Of a DNA stretch of 64,000 nt, positions 52,075 to 62,266 are shown one piece after another. Each line of letters starts with the position of its first letter. Positions within the stretch are counted from its first letter, which is position 1. The position numbers and the translations under genes were made by a program. This DNA is from CAWCTB01 sp963798275 (GTDB lineage Bacteria > Acidobacteriota > Terriglobia > Terriglobales > Acidobacteriaceae). The stretch lies in assembly GCA_963798275.1 (NCBI GenBank), contig CAWCTB010000025.1, forward strand, positions 68,484 through 132,483, written 5' to 3'. Under the pieces are notes generated by a model. That model saw only the letters and a list, made by a program, of their open reading frames with translations. It made no database searches and was not told where the DNA came from.

Positions 52075-53601
52075 GTGCTTTGTCCCACCGCATCGGCGCA
52101 GCGGCGAGTTTGCGTAACTGCCTCTGAAGCGCGGCTCTACGTTCATCCGAACAGCAACAGAAATTTCTAAGGAAGGTCTCATAAGTCAAGGCCGAGCCGG
52201 TAACGAGGGCCGAAGGCCCGAACGATTGAGAGCGGCGAGTGGGTGACCGGCAACTCATGAATGGAACGCGGCAGAAAACTCTGGGCAAGCAATTGCTGCA
52301 GACCTTGGCGGCGGAAGGCCGGGGTGAAGCCCTGGACGCCGAGGCCAAGAAAGTTAGAACCAATCATGGCGAAGCCAGCACCAGAAAGCCCGGCCTTGGC
52401 CAACAATTAATGGAGGAGGTGCGGCCGGAGAATCTCGAAAGAGCGTGGAAACGCGTTCGCGGGAACAAGGGCGGTCCTCGGCGTAGATGGGATGACCATC
52501 AACGCCGCCAAGGATTTCCTGCGTGAGCACTGGCCAACCATTCGGTCTCAATTGCTTGAGGGTACCTATCAGCCGCAACCGGTCAAACGGGTTGAAATAC
52601 CTAAGCCGGATGGCGGGGTCAGAAAGCTCGGCGTGCCTTGCGTCGTCGACAGACTGGTCCAGCAAGCTATGCTGCAGGTTCTCCAGGAGCGGTGGGACCA
52701 ATTCCGAGCACAGTTACGGCTTCCGACCGGGACGCTCCGCCCATCAAGCGGTGACCCAGCGCGACCGGCTGCATTGCCGAAGGCTATAGGCTTCAGTCGT
52801 AGACCTTGATCTCGAAAAGTTTTTGGACCGAGTCAATCACGACTGCTTGATGTCGCGCGTCGCCGCACGATTGTCCGATAGACGCGTGCTCAAACTGGTC
52901 CGGGCGTTTCTCGATGCCGGGGTGATGGAAGTCGTTTGGTCCGTCCGGTGGACGAGGGGACCCCGCAAGGCGGTCCGCTTTCGCCCCTCTCAACACTGTA
53001 TCGATAACTCGATAAGGAACTGGTCCGACGTCGCATACGCTTTGCCGTTACGCGGATGACTGTAACATTTATGTTCACAGGGGTTGAGCATCTCGAATGA
53101 CGGGAGCGGAGCGGCGCATTGCGCCAAAGGCCCTCGATGAATTTCGAAGAAGCAGATCCGGGACATGACGCCGAACACGGGGGATCAGTCTGCAAAAGCT
53201 GATTGAAGAACTGACGCGATACCTCATCGGATGGCGCGGCTACTTCAGCTTCTGCCAGACCCCAATAGTGCTCACGGCCCTCGAAGCGTGGATTCGCCGA
53301 CGATTACGCTTGTATCTTTGGCGGCAGTGGCAAAACGGCCAAAACCGCTTTAAGGAACTGCGCCGTCGCGGCGTGTGAAGTTCCATGCAGCGGTCGCCGC
53401 CGGTTGGCCGACAGGGATTCTGGCGCATGTCAGGACACCCGGCGGTACAACAGGCTTTGCGCAACCACTATTTCGACACACTGACATCCCCCGAATTCAG
53501 GCCCGCCAAAGCTTAACCCGGTCGAACCGCCGTGGTAGGTACGGACTGCCCGGTGGTGTGGGAGGGACGACGCCGTGAGGTGTCCCTCTATCCCGATCGA
53601 A
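52075..53601 (+). mobile_element. Group II intron (degenerate)
   Basis: A region of about 1.5 kb from a GTGC start (52075, uncertain by some bases) to CCCGAT at about 53601. It encodes a maturase/reverse transcriptase (52257-53516) and ends in the folded stretch GGTGTGGGAGGGACGACGCCGTGAGGTGTCCCTCTATCCCGAT, a typical domain V/VI 3' end of bacterial group II introns. Its RT is frameshifted in several places and it is shorter than most, so this copy is not active as read. It marks the boundary between acidobacterial-style DNA and the alphaproteobacterial-style tail. Confidence 0.75.
52257..53516 (+). pseudogene. ltrA: Group II intron reverse transcriptase/maturase (LtrA-like), frameshifted
   Basis: Reading across frames gives 'MNGTRQKTLGKQLLQTLAAE...GLGQQLMEEVRPENLERAWKRVRGNKGGPGVDGM', 'FLREHWPTIRSQLLEGTYQPQPVKRVEIPKPDGGVRKLGVPCVVDRLVQQAMLQVLQ', 'SYGFRPGRSAHQAV', 'DLEKFLDRVNHDCLMSRVAARLSDRRVLKLVRAFLDAGVME', then 'RYADDCNIY' (catalytic YADD with one base lost around it). 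The C-terminal X/maturase part follows in another frame ('LIGWRGYFSFCQTPIVLTALEAWIRRRLRLYLWRQWQN') to 'NHYFDTLTSPEF' and stop. At least six shifts. Thumb and En are short or absent. Confidence 0.75.
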
Positions 53602-53879
53602 TCCCATACAATTCCTTCAGTTTCGGAAAATGCTCTAACTCTCGCCCCTCTCAGGCCGCCGCCTCACCTCTCGCCGAACATTTACGGGCTTTTAGGGGAC
53701 ATTGGGTAAAAAACCGCCCCGCTATACGGACTTATCCGCTTTTTGCATTGCAAAAGCGGGATTTTTGTCATTGTGTGGCCGCCCCCATCGACACATAATA
53801 ACGCCAATAGCAGCCACCCCCCTTCCCCTCACATCCAACGCTCTCGCCAACCCTCGCGGCCATGCCAACTCGCCAAGAC
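53602..53879. other. Junction region right of the intron
   Basis: About 280 bp from the intron's 3' end to the first integrase-like frame. It includes a CCGCTTTTTGCATTGCAAAAGCGGG hairpin (53727-53751) followed by ATTTTTGTC, a good terminator. This DNA no longer has acidobacterial character. Confidence 0.4.
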
Positions 53880-54425
53880 AGCATGGCGGCGAGGCTATCA
53901 CGATTCGCCTGCGTCATCGTCGTGGCCTGGGATACCAGCTTTCGCCCCAGGACACGAGGACACTGTTCGCTATCGAGCACCTCGCGGCCGACGAAAAGAC
54001 CGGGCGCGTGATTCTTGATCAGCTCGAAGGAGGGAGCCGGCGAAAACCGGCGTCGCCGTGATCGGGACGCTCTCTAATTCGGCGACTGGATCGTGCGCAA
54101 ATATATCGCCGAGTTCGGAGCCGAGTATCATCGCGCCGGATTTTTGTTCAGAATGCGCACCGGCGTCCCCTACGGGCGATCGAGTTCAGCCATTCGCCGC
54201 AGTCCGATCTTCTGATCGATCGAGCCGATAAACGTCAACTCCGCGACATGCGCCGCTCCGGGGTCATGGAGGCGTACGGGCGGCGCTGAGGCCGTCTTGA
54301 AGTTCGGAAACTCGATCGACCCGTCATCCTTCCTGTTCAAGACCTACAATCCGGTGGACATCGAGAAGGTCAAACAGACGGACGTTTTGCGGCTGGAGGG
54401 ACGTCGCCGCCGGAACAAAAACTGA
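53880..54425 (+). pseudogene. Probable phage-type integrase/recombinase remnant, heavily frameshifted
   Basis: No frame is open over the whole length, but successive frames give peptides such as 'LFAIEHLAADEKTGRVILDQLEGGS', 'RAGFLFRMRTGVPYG', 'DKRQLRDMRRSGVMEA', 'FGNSIDPSSFLFKTYNPVDIEKVKQTDVLRLEGRRRRNKN'. The 'RQLRDMRRSG' and 'YNPVDIEKV' patterns resemble the C-terminal part of alphaproteobacterial site-specific recombinases. It ends 60 bp before a tRNA-Gly gene, the classical attachment site of such integrases. Identity is tentative. Confidence 0.4.
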
Positions 54426-54485
54426 AATTGATTCCGAACTGATCAGCCGGCTTCCAAATGCGAAATTGCAAGTCATTGAAATTGC

Positions 54486-54558
54486 TGGAGCAGGTGAGGG
54501 AATGGAACCCTCGTATTCAGCTTGGAAGGCTGCTGCTCTACCATTGAGCTACACCCGC
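54486..54558 (-). tRNA. tRNA-Gly(TCC), one base short in the acceptor/T-arm
   Basis: On the minus strand GCGGGTGTAGCTCAATGGTA begins the acceptor and D arm. The anticodon loop is CTTCCAA (anticodon TCC), the T-arm GAGGGTTCCATTCCCTC, and the 3' end CACCTGCTCCA includes an encoded CCA. The usual GGTTCGATTCCC is here GGTTCCATTCCC, and one base is missing between the T-arm and the acceptor (CCCTCACC instead of CCCTTCACC), so the 7-bp acceptor stem cannot close fully. The error pattern matches the frameshifted genes around it. A probable integration site of the adjacent integrase-like gene. Confidence 0.85.
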
Positions 54559-55140
54559 ATGAGCATTTCGCGTCGAAGGAGCTGAAAACTTGAAGCTCGT
54601 TTGGCGAGCCAAGCGCGATAGGATCGCTATCGCCATGATCTGCATGATGTCAAAGCCGCCGCGATGTCGACGTTTCGATCAGCCACGGCTAACATGCTGA
54701 ATTCAACAAACTCAACCCGAAGGTCTCCCTTCCACTTCGGCTGCGTCCTTTGCGCCGCGCGCCGCTGTTTCACGCGGATTATCGGCAGTGTGACATGCCA
54801 AATAAGATTAAAAGTGGCGGAAATCCCCGGATTATGCGCCCTGATGACTGCGCCGAACGGATGAGTTTCTGTCGGTGGTTAGCTATAGTCGTAAATCGAA
54901 CAGTAGGAATTCGTCTGTTCCGTCAGCAATCCGAAAGTAATCTTTTCCAGGATCGATCCGACCAAACTCCCATTCGCGATAAATGTTTCATATGGCCGAC
55001 CGCGCCGAAAAAGTCGACTCCTTCGCACATGCAGCGAGAAGCTGTGAAAAATGGTAATACCCGAAACTGACGACGAGGCCTTCCAAAAGTCGAGCACAGG
55101 CTGATATCTGCAGCAGGCCAGCAGAGTTGCTCAGTACCCC
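54559..55140. other. Region without a recognised gene
   Basis: About 580 bp with only short frames on both strands, none recognisable. Frame loss is so frequent here that a real small gene could be hidden. No repeat or hairpin of note. Confidence 0.3.
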
Positions 55141-55149
55141 GGTGCAGAT

Positions 55150-55640
55150 AGGCAGGCAGGACTGCGGCGGCGGTAGCGGCGAAGGCGAGTTGTTGCGCTG
55201 GGTCCTTTCCAGGAGAGTGAGTTTCGACGCGACGGCGTCACGGATTCTCGCCCATTGACTGCGCTCGGGCCCCGCCCCAGCAACGGCGAGGTTTCAGCAA
55301 TGAATAGGCGATAACATCGTCCTGCGGCGCGCCTGACGCTTGTCATACATCGCCGAGCATGTCTTGCGCGTTCGGAAAACCCTGATGGCGCAGCCAGTGC
55401 CGTCCTGCCGCCACGATGAAGATCTACGACCTGGCCATGGGCGTACATGAAGCGAGATCGCCTGCGCCCTGGCGTCGCCTAGCGCAGCGAGGTCGAGAAA
55501 GATTTGCGCCGCCCTCACGTAATCATGCGCCGCTACTGCAGCAGTTCCGCGCGACCGGTTCGCGGCGGCAGCCTGAAAGGAGCGACTGGCGCGAACAGGC
55601 AGAGCGCGGCCAGAAGGGGCCATCGACAAGACTTTAGCCC
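55150..55640 (-). pseudogene. Sel1-repeat (TPR-like) protein, frameshifted
   Basis: The minus strand shows Sel1 repeat signatures across frames: 'AHDYVRAAQIFLDLAALGDARAQ' (about 55470-55540) and 'MYDKRQ(G)APQDDVIAYSLL' (about 55300-55350, frameshifted in the middle). Sel1 proteins are scaffolds, often in secretion or envelope contexts. It is the most downstream part of the minus-strand T2SS segment. Confidence 0.55.
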
Positions 55641-55714
55641 ACCGCAAACCGACCGGACAAGAGCGCCGCATCTTTGGGCAAACTCTGGCGCGAGGGGTGA
55701 GATCATCATGGCTC

Positions 55715-56280
55715 AGTCCATTCCTTCAAGCTCGAAAAACGTTCGGCCTCGAGGAGCCAACACAGCCAAATCGCTGGCGCGAAGAAAAGCCCGAACGGCA
55801 GTCTGGCTGTCGCCCGCAAAGGATGTCGCCTGACAAGCTGGCGAATGCCATAGATCGCCAGCGCGGCGAGCGCGGCGATTTCGATCGCGACCGGGAATCA
55901 AAGGCCAGTCGGCCCCCAGACGCCTGCGACCGCGGCGAGCTTCACGTCGCCAAGACCGATCCCCTGTCTTTGGCGCAGCCGCCGATAAATTTCGCGCAAA
56001 GCCAGGAAAACCAGGGCCAGAACAACGCCGAAATCACCGCCATGGCGATGCTTGCGGGCATGTCTTCAAGATCGCGTTGCGCGGCCGCGGCCAAGCCGAG
56101 CAGGAAGGCGGCGAGGGATAGGCGGTCCGGAATGATGAAACGATGCGCATCGACGATGGCGATGGCGGCCATAAGGACCAGCCGAGCGGCCAAAGAGGTT
56201 TGCGCCGCACAGCAGCCGCCGCCGAAAGCTGGCCGCCGCCGTGACGCGAACAGAGCTGGCGCAGGCAATGACGTCGGCAG
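55715..56280 (-). pseudogene. Type IV prepilin peptidase (GspO/TadV-like), frameshifted
   Basis: Frames on the minus strand give 'LMAAIAIVDAHRFIIPDRLSLAAFLLGLAAAAQRDLED' (first catalytic Asp) and 'GIGLGDVKLAAVAGVW', the second (GDxK) Asp motif of aspartic prepilin peptidases. 'ALAALAIYGIRQLVRR' and 'ATARLPFGLFFAPAIWLCWLLEAE' close the protein. Two or more frameshifts. The enzyme would cut leader peptides of pseudopilins in the T2SS. Downstream of gspD. Confidence 0.8.
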
Positions 56281-56329
56281 GGCCGTAATTGCCGAGCTCC
56301 TGGTGTCCCTGCGGCGCCGCAGCGAACCC

Positions 56330-58725
56330 GCTCGCGCCCAAGCCGGTCCATTCTCCTCGCTCGCTCATTGCAGCGCCCGTGGCGGGTTCGGCGTCACGGC
56401 GCCCGGCGCTGATCGAGCCGATCTTGTTGCCGCGCATCTTGGAGCGGAGTTCTTCGGCGACCAAGGAGGCGTCAACGCCGTGAATGATCTGCGGCCGGAT
56501 GAAAATGATCAGCTCGGTGTCGTTGGCCTGCTTTTGCGCGTTGTTCATGAAGGCGTTGCCGAGAGACCGGAATTTGATCAAGAATTCGAATGTCATCACG
56601 TCCCGTTCTGGGTGTCCTGAATGAGCCCGGCGAGCAATACGGTCTGGCCGCTGACCAGGAGCGAGCTCTTGACCCTACGTTGCGAGAATGTCGGCCCCAG
56701 CGTGCTCGTGCCGGCTTTGATTGCTGATCTTCCTGCTCGACATCGAGCAGAACATGCGTCGTTGATTCGCGGCTGAACCGCAAAATGATGCCGGTGTTTT
56801 TGTAGTCGATGGTATTGACGACGGCGTTGTTCGCCGACAGCACGGTCGCTGAGCCGGTTTAAATCGGAAGTATTGATCGCCGACTTGCAGCGTCGCCACC
56901 TGATTGTCGACGACGACGATGGAGGGATTGGAAAGAACCTTGACGTCGGTATATTCGTGCAAAGCGCTGAGCACGACATGCGGCGTCAGCTGATTGCCGA
57001 TCAACAGATTGAAACCCGGGAAGTTCTCGCTGATCGGCAATGAGGTGGAGGCAACGTTGTTGGCGGAGACCGCTCCAGTATGGCATGGCCAAAGCTGCTG
57101 TGTCCCAGAAAGAACTGAACGCCGTAGTTGAGCTGGTCGGTGAGCGTCGTTTTCGGCAATGCATACTCAATGCCGACCTGCAGCTGCGGGACGGTCGATC
57201 TGATTTAGCGCCCTTTCGATAACGCGGTGGTACCGCGTCGCATGCAGTTCGCGATCAATTGTTGGGGATGTCGGGGATGATCCGAACCCCGGCCAAAAGC
57301 GCCGGGCCCGCGGTACCGCGGCCCCGGCCCCAGGCCCGAAATCGACGCGTCGCGAAACCGCTCGCGCCGGTTTCCTGGCCGGCGGCCGACGATAAGGCAC
57401 CGAACGGCCCCTGCGTCGTAGCACCCGTGCCCGCGCCTCCGCTTCCAAACAGCCTCCACCGCGCCAGCGCCTCCCCGCCAGCACCTTGTCCTCCGCCTCC
57501 GAAGCCTCCGCCTGTCGATCCACCTAGGCCGCCGCCACCACCGGAGGCGGAACCGCCTCCGGTGAGCCGCTCCGCCACCGGACGAATTCGTCGCTCCACG
57601 CCGGGCGCGATTTGATTGGCGGCCAACTCGGTCGCACCGCGCCCCCAACGAAAAGTTCGCTCGGCAGCTTGGCGATCTGGCGACGTCGCGGTAGCGAACC
57701 GATAGACCTTGACGCGCTGTGCTCGCCGGTCGCCGAGCCGTCAGGCGTGATCAGGACCCGCAGCACGCAGCGACTCCACTTGCGCGCCACCACAAGCACG
57801 GCGTTCAGGAGCCGGTCACGGCTGCAGCTTGAGGACCAGATTTGACTGAGGCCGCTCGCCCGATCAGGATTTTTTCGACTTCAGCGACTAGAGGCTCGGG
57901 GGTGCTGTTCTGAACCGGAAAAATCCAGCCCGACGGCCCCCACATCCGATCCGCGTCGAAGCTGGTGCCGGTGTCGACGGCGGCACGTGTCGCTCGACGC
58001 TATTGCCGACGACGAGATCAGTTGGTCACGGGATCGGCGCCGATCGCACCGGCTTCACCGCGAAGCCTTCGAGCCGCTTCATGATGGGTTCCGCGGGACA
58101 TGCTGCAACGGGATCACGGTGATTCCGTGGCCCAGCTCCGGGCGTGGCCGTGAGCCGCACGCTCGGTACGGCCTTACCGATCGCTTCGTCGGTTCGAACG
58201 ATGCGATAGCCCGCCACGTCATGCAGCGACGCCGTGTTGCTGGTTGCGGGCGCTCTCCGGCGCGGATAGTTGATTGGCTTTCCGGAACCAGGCCGCCCCC
58301 GACGACAGGCTGATGGTTCCCTGCACACGCGGGTCGATCGAATGGCCAAGGACCCCCCGGAAGTCGCCGAGAATCACCTTGGCGACGGCGGTCACGGGGG
58401 TAGTTCGAGTTCGGATCGACGCCCTCCCCAGCCCCACGCCCGCGTTCGACGCGCCGCCGGTTCGCCCGGCGGGCGCCTGGCGCTGCCGTAATACAGCGAG
58501 GGCTGAACCGCCGCGCCCGACCCGGTATTGACGGTTTCGGTCGACTCGGAACCTCGGCTGCAGACCCGTGTTGCGATGTGATCCACCGCGTCCGCGGCTC
58601 GTTGCCGCCAAATGCTCAGGGCGCCTCGGCGGCCAGCTCGCCACGCCCGGCGAACGAAATGGCGCCGGACCGAACGGCGCCGCGCAGGAAACATTTCGCA
58701 GGCGGATGCGGACCCTGGACAACAA
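56330..58725 (-). pseudogene. gspD: Type II secretion secretin GspD, multiply frameshifted
   Basis: Minus-strand frames give the N0/N1 region near 58300 ('AVAKVILGDFRGVLGHSIDPRVQGTISLSSG'), a Gly/Ala-rich spacer at about 57300-57600, and the secretin core ('TSLPISENFPGFNLLIGNQLTPHVVLSALHEYTDVKVLSNPSIVVVDNQVATLQVGDQ' at about 56870-57045; 'LLVSGQTVLLAGLIQDT' near 56600-56660). The end is 'ANDTELIIFIRPQIIHG' (about 56465-56520). The N-terminal signal lies near 58725. Order and content are right for the outer-membrane pore of the T2SS; at least eight frame changes. Confidence 0.8.
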
Positions 58726-58839
58726 CCCTTACCTGAGGACGACGCACGTCGTTCGGCTGAACAAATGCTGACGGCCTCCGGGAAACTCTACACTGCAGTC
58801 CAATTTGGACCCATGATGCGTCAGGTGAGTTTCAATTTG

Positions 58840-59230
58840 TGCCGTGTCGCCGCCCATGTCTCGCGCCTTCAAATCTAGTCTTAGCGTCGTCTATATTCCA
58901 TTCTATGTTTCGGCAAGGGAGCAGAACCACCACGCAGCGGGTCTCGCCTATTGGATCGATAAGGCGTTTGCTGAAGCAGATTTATGTCTTGTCGATCCAA
59001 TTCGTCCGCGTCTTCGACGGCTGAGCCGACCGACTTCAGCGATTGCCGTTCGCACCACCTTGCGCCAATCACGCATTGCGGATCGAGTCGCGCATTTTTA
59101 TGACACGTCGCGCCTCGGCCTCCCGCATCCTGTTGCCGCCGCCGCTTTTTTCTTGCACGCGACAGCTCCATTCCTTGTGAAGATGTCGAAAGGTCAGCTC
59201 GACTCGGCGGAGAGCCCACCAGAATGATGA
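58840..59230 (+). pseudogene. Fragment resembling the N-terminal domain of GspE
   Basis: The plus strand here matches the later gspE start, e.g. GTCGCGCATTTTTATG followed by CGCC/GCTT..CTGCCGC, then ATGTCGAAAGGTCAGCTCGA versus ATGCCGAAAGGCCAGTTCAA at 62542. It includes 'RVAHFYDTSRLGLPHPVAAAA', which parallels 'EVAHFYGMKRLSLPQLVAAA' of gspE. Only this domain is present. Either an extra MshEN-type copy or a duplicated piece; the frames are too broken to decide. Confidence 0.45.
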
Positions 59231-59699
59231 TCAGGTTTTTTCCTTCCTCGTCCTGACGGCGTGTCTCGCGCCGCTCTTGATCGTCCATGGCCTTTAGTTC
59301 GCGGGCATTCGTTTTTCCAATTCCATTCTATCCGATCAAAGTTAATGGCCCCTTCAGCACGCGATCATGCCTCCGATGACACCATAGAGTGGAGCGCGAC
59401 GCAGGTGATCGGCGCAGGCGAAGTTCTGCTTGCACACCGCGCCAGCCTCGGTATGATGAATATCGATAAACAACACTACTCATTTGTTAAAATACAACTT
59501 TATTTATTCTCATCGATTGTGTTACGTAACTCTCGTCCAATTGCAATGACTCTGACTATGGTCCGCTGCCGCTAAAGCTCAATGGAGCAATCTTGTCAAT
59601 TTCTACGCGGATCTAAAAACGAAAGCGCGTCACGGCGGGCGTCACCGCCTGCGCGATCGCATTGACGTCAGCGGGATTCCGGCGAGCGGCTATGCTAGG

Positions 59700-61530
59700 A
59701 GAGTCGATTGATGCGGCCGCAGCCGGTTCGCTACGAAAACCCCGATCCAACATGTGATCGTCATCGTTGGCGAAAACCGGACCTTCGATCATGTTTTCGC
59801 GCCTACCAGCCGCCAAAAGGCGAGACTGTCTCGAACCTTCTTTCCAAGGGGATCATCAACGCCGATGGGACGCCAGGCCCCGTTCGACTTGGCGAAACAA
59901 TACGAGGGAACCCTGGCTGGCCGGCGAAATTCTCGATGACGCCGACTTCGAAGAAAGTCTACAAGACACTCCCGCCGGTCCTTACAGGCGGAACCGCCAC
60001 CGTGGCGGATGATAGCAACCCGCCGCCTTTCGCGACGCTGGCCGCGGCCAAGGCATTCGAGGAGAACGCGCTGCCGCCTGGCGATCTGCCGCTTCTTTGA
60101 CCGGCGCGTCGGCTTGCCCAAACATGCGATCGACACCCGCATCGCCAACGCAAGCAACCTTTCGAGCGGGCCGTTCCAATTGACGCCGAGCCTCTCCTAC
60201 GACGCTTACGCCGAGCCCGGTGCACCGGTTCTACCAGATGTGGCAACAGGCTGACTGCAGCGTCGCTCATGCGAGGCGTGAAATCCGAGCGGCTGTCTCA
60301 ATGACCTCTTCGCCTGGGTCGAGGTAAGCATCGGGCTGGCGGCAAGCGAGCCAGCAACCGCCGGCTTCAATGACGCAACGACGGGCGAAGGCTCCAGGCC
60401 TTGGGTTTCTACAACACCAATATCGGCGACATGCCCTATTTCACCAAGCTCGCCAAGAAATACGCGATCAGCGACAATTACCACCAGCCCGTCATGGGCG
60501 GCACCGGCGCCAACAGCATCATGATAGGCGCCGCCGATGACTTTTGTTACTGACGGCCACGGCCACGCGACCGTGCCGCCGACGACAATCAGATCGAAAA
60601 TCCTGATCCGCAGCCTGGAACCAATAATTGGTATACGCAGGACGGCTACAGCGGCGGCAGCTATAGCAATTGCTCCGATTCCGCGCAGCCCGGGGTCGGC
60701 GCGATCCTGACCTATCTCGCTTCCCTCCCCTATAAGCCGAAGCCGAACTGCCGGCAGGGCCATTATTACCTGCTGAACAATTACGATCCGGCTATAATGG
60801 CGATGGCAGCATCCACACCGGCAACCCCTTCACCATCCCGCCTTCGCCGGTGAAGACCATCGCCGATACCTTGCTCGAGAAAAATGTCTCGTGGAAGATT
60901 ATGGCGAAGGCTGGAACACCTTCGTCAAAAGTCCCGCCACCAGCGTCTTTGCAATATCTGTAATCCGTTTCTCTATGAAACGGCCATTATGACCAAGCCG
61001 TCCATCGTCGCCAATCATCAAGGATACCGACGACTTTTACAATGACATCGCCAATGGCGACCTGCCGGCGGTTTCCTTGTGAAGCCCGGCGGCTTCCTCG
61101 ACGGACATCCACCAGTTCGAAATTCAATCTGTTCGAGGCCTTCACCAAGAAGATTGTCAACCTGGTGAAAGACAATCCCAAGCTTCTGCGAGCACGGCGA
61201 TCTTCATCACAGTCGATGAAGGCGGCGGCTATTACAACTGGGCTATCTCAACCGCTTCGTTTCTTCGGCGATGGCACGCGCATTCCCTTGATTGTCGTGT
61301 CGCCTTATTCGCGCGGCGCGCCATGTGGCGCATGATTACTCGGACCATGTCTCGATCCTGAAGTTCATTGAGCGCAACTGGGGCCTGCCAACGATCACCG
61401 AGCGGAGCCGGGACAATCTCCCCGATCCGATCGCGCGCGACCGCGAGTATCCTTATGTTCCAACCAACGGACCGGCAGTCGACGATCTGTTTAGCATGTT
61501 CGACTTCGATCATGATCGCGACCACGGGAT
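59700..61530 (+). pseudogene. Phospholipase C/phosphoesterase-family protein, frameshifted
   Basis: Frames over 1.8 kb give 'PIQHVIVIVGENRTFDHVFATYQPPKGETVSNLLSKGIINADG' at the start (metal-binding 'ENRTFDH' of the alkaline-phosphatase-like PLC family, PF04185). Later come 'FYNTNIGDMPYFTKLAKKYAISDNYHQPVMGGTGANSIM', 'SLLKPGG', 'TVDEGGGYY', and at the end 'HVAHDYSDHVSILKFIERNWGLPTITERSRDNLPDP' and 'AVDDLFSMFDF'. These are the hallmarks of non-hemolytic PLC/acid phosphatases. It sits between the two halves of a T2SS cluster, so it could be a T2SS substrate. Confidence 0.75.
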
Positions 61531-62266
61531 CATCTGGATCATCGTGATGGCCGCGGCGAATGAGGCTCGGCTGGTGGGTCGCGATCGATTGAATTCATTT
61601 GATCGGTCGGGACTTCCCCAAATCATAGAGCGGGAGCATGTTCTGATCGAAAAAATCGAGCAACCTGTTGAGAACATGCGTTAGCGACCCCGATCCGATG
61701 GATCGGGGTTTCGCGCTTGTTGATGGAGCATGATCTTTTCGCGAAACCCGTTGTGAAGGGGCGATGGGACCCTTGTCTGGCCATGGAAAAGCGGCCTTTT
61801 GCGACCTCTCGCCTTGAGGCGCGGGCCGGGCTATCGAGCCGGCGGCGCGGCTCAATTTTAGCGCCACCCTAGCGAAAGTAGCGCTCTCCGCTCGCTATCA
61901 GAGCGCCGGACGCAACCCGCCGGGTGCCCCATAGCTGCAAATGGCGCAAACAGAGAAACGGCGCGCCGCCCACGACAAACTCGCGCTCTGGCGCTTAGAT
62001 CGAAGTTCTATGCAAAGACGGCAGCGCACGCATTGGGACTTTGAAAGCAGCTGATTCCGCATGCCGTTCGGTTTGACACAACGGACCAAGTTGGCTAACT
62101 TTGCGCTAGCCGTCAAGATGAAAATATAGACATTGCTTGGGCCTGAAAGATTTGAGAATCTTGCACGAGCGTTTGTTGACTCAGTTCGTTGCGACCAAGG
62201 CAATCTTTGCTTTGGGAATTCGTCCAGCTTAGCGTTCGAGATCAGCCAAGCTTCGGGATACTCCAG
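61531..62266. other. Spacer between the phosphoesterase and gspE
   Basis: About 735 bp with no recognised gene. An AGACCCCGATCCGATGGATCGGGGTTTCGCG hairpin (about 61684-61713) could terminate the phosphoesterase transcript. The rest shows no convincing coding. Confidence 0.45.

Noticed and set aside
57200..57650. Plus-strand proline-rich frame as a separate gene
   Set aside because: It is opposite the Gly-rich spacer of GspD on the minus strand; the Pro runs are the complement of Gly codons.
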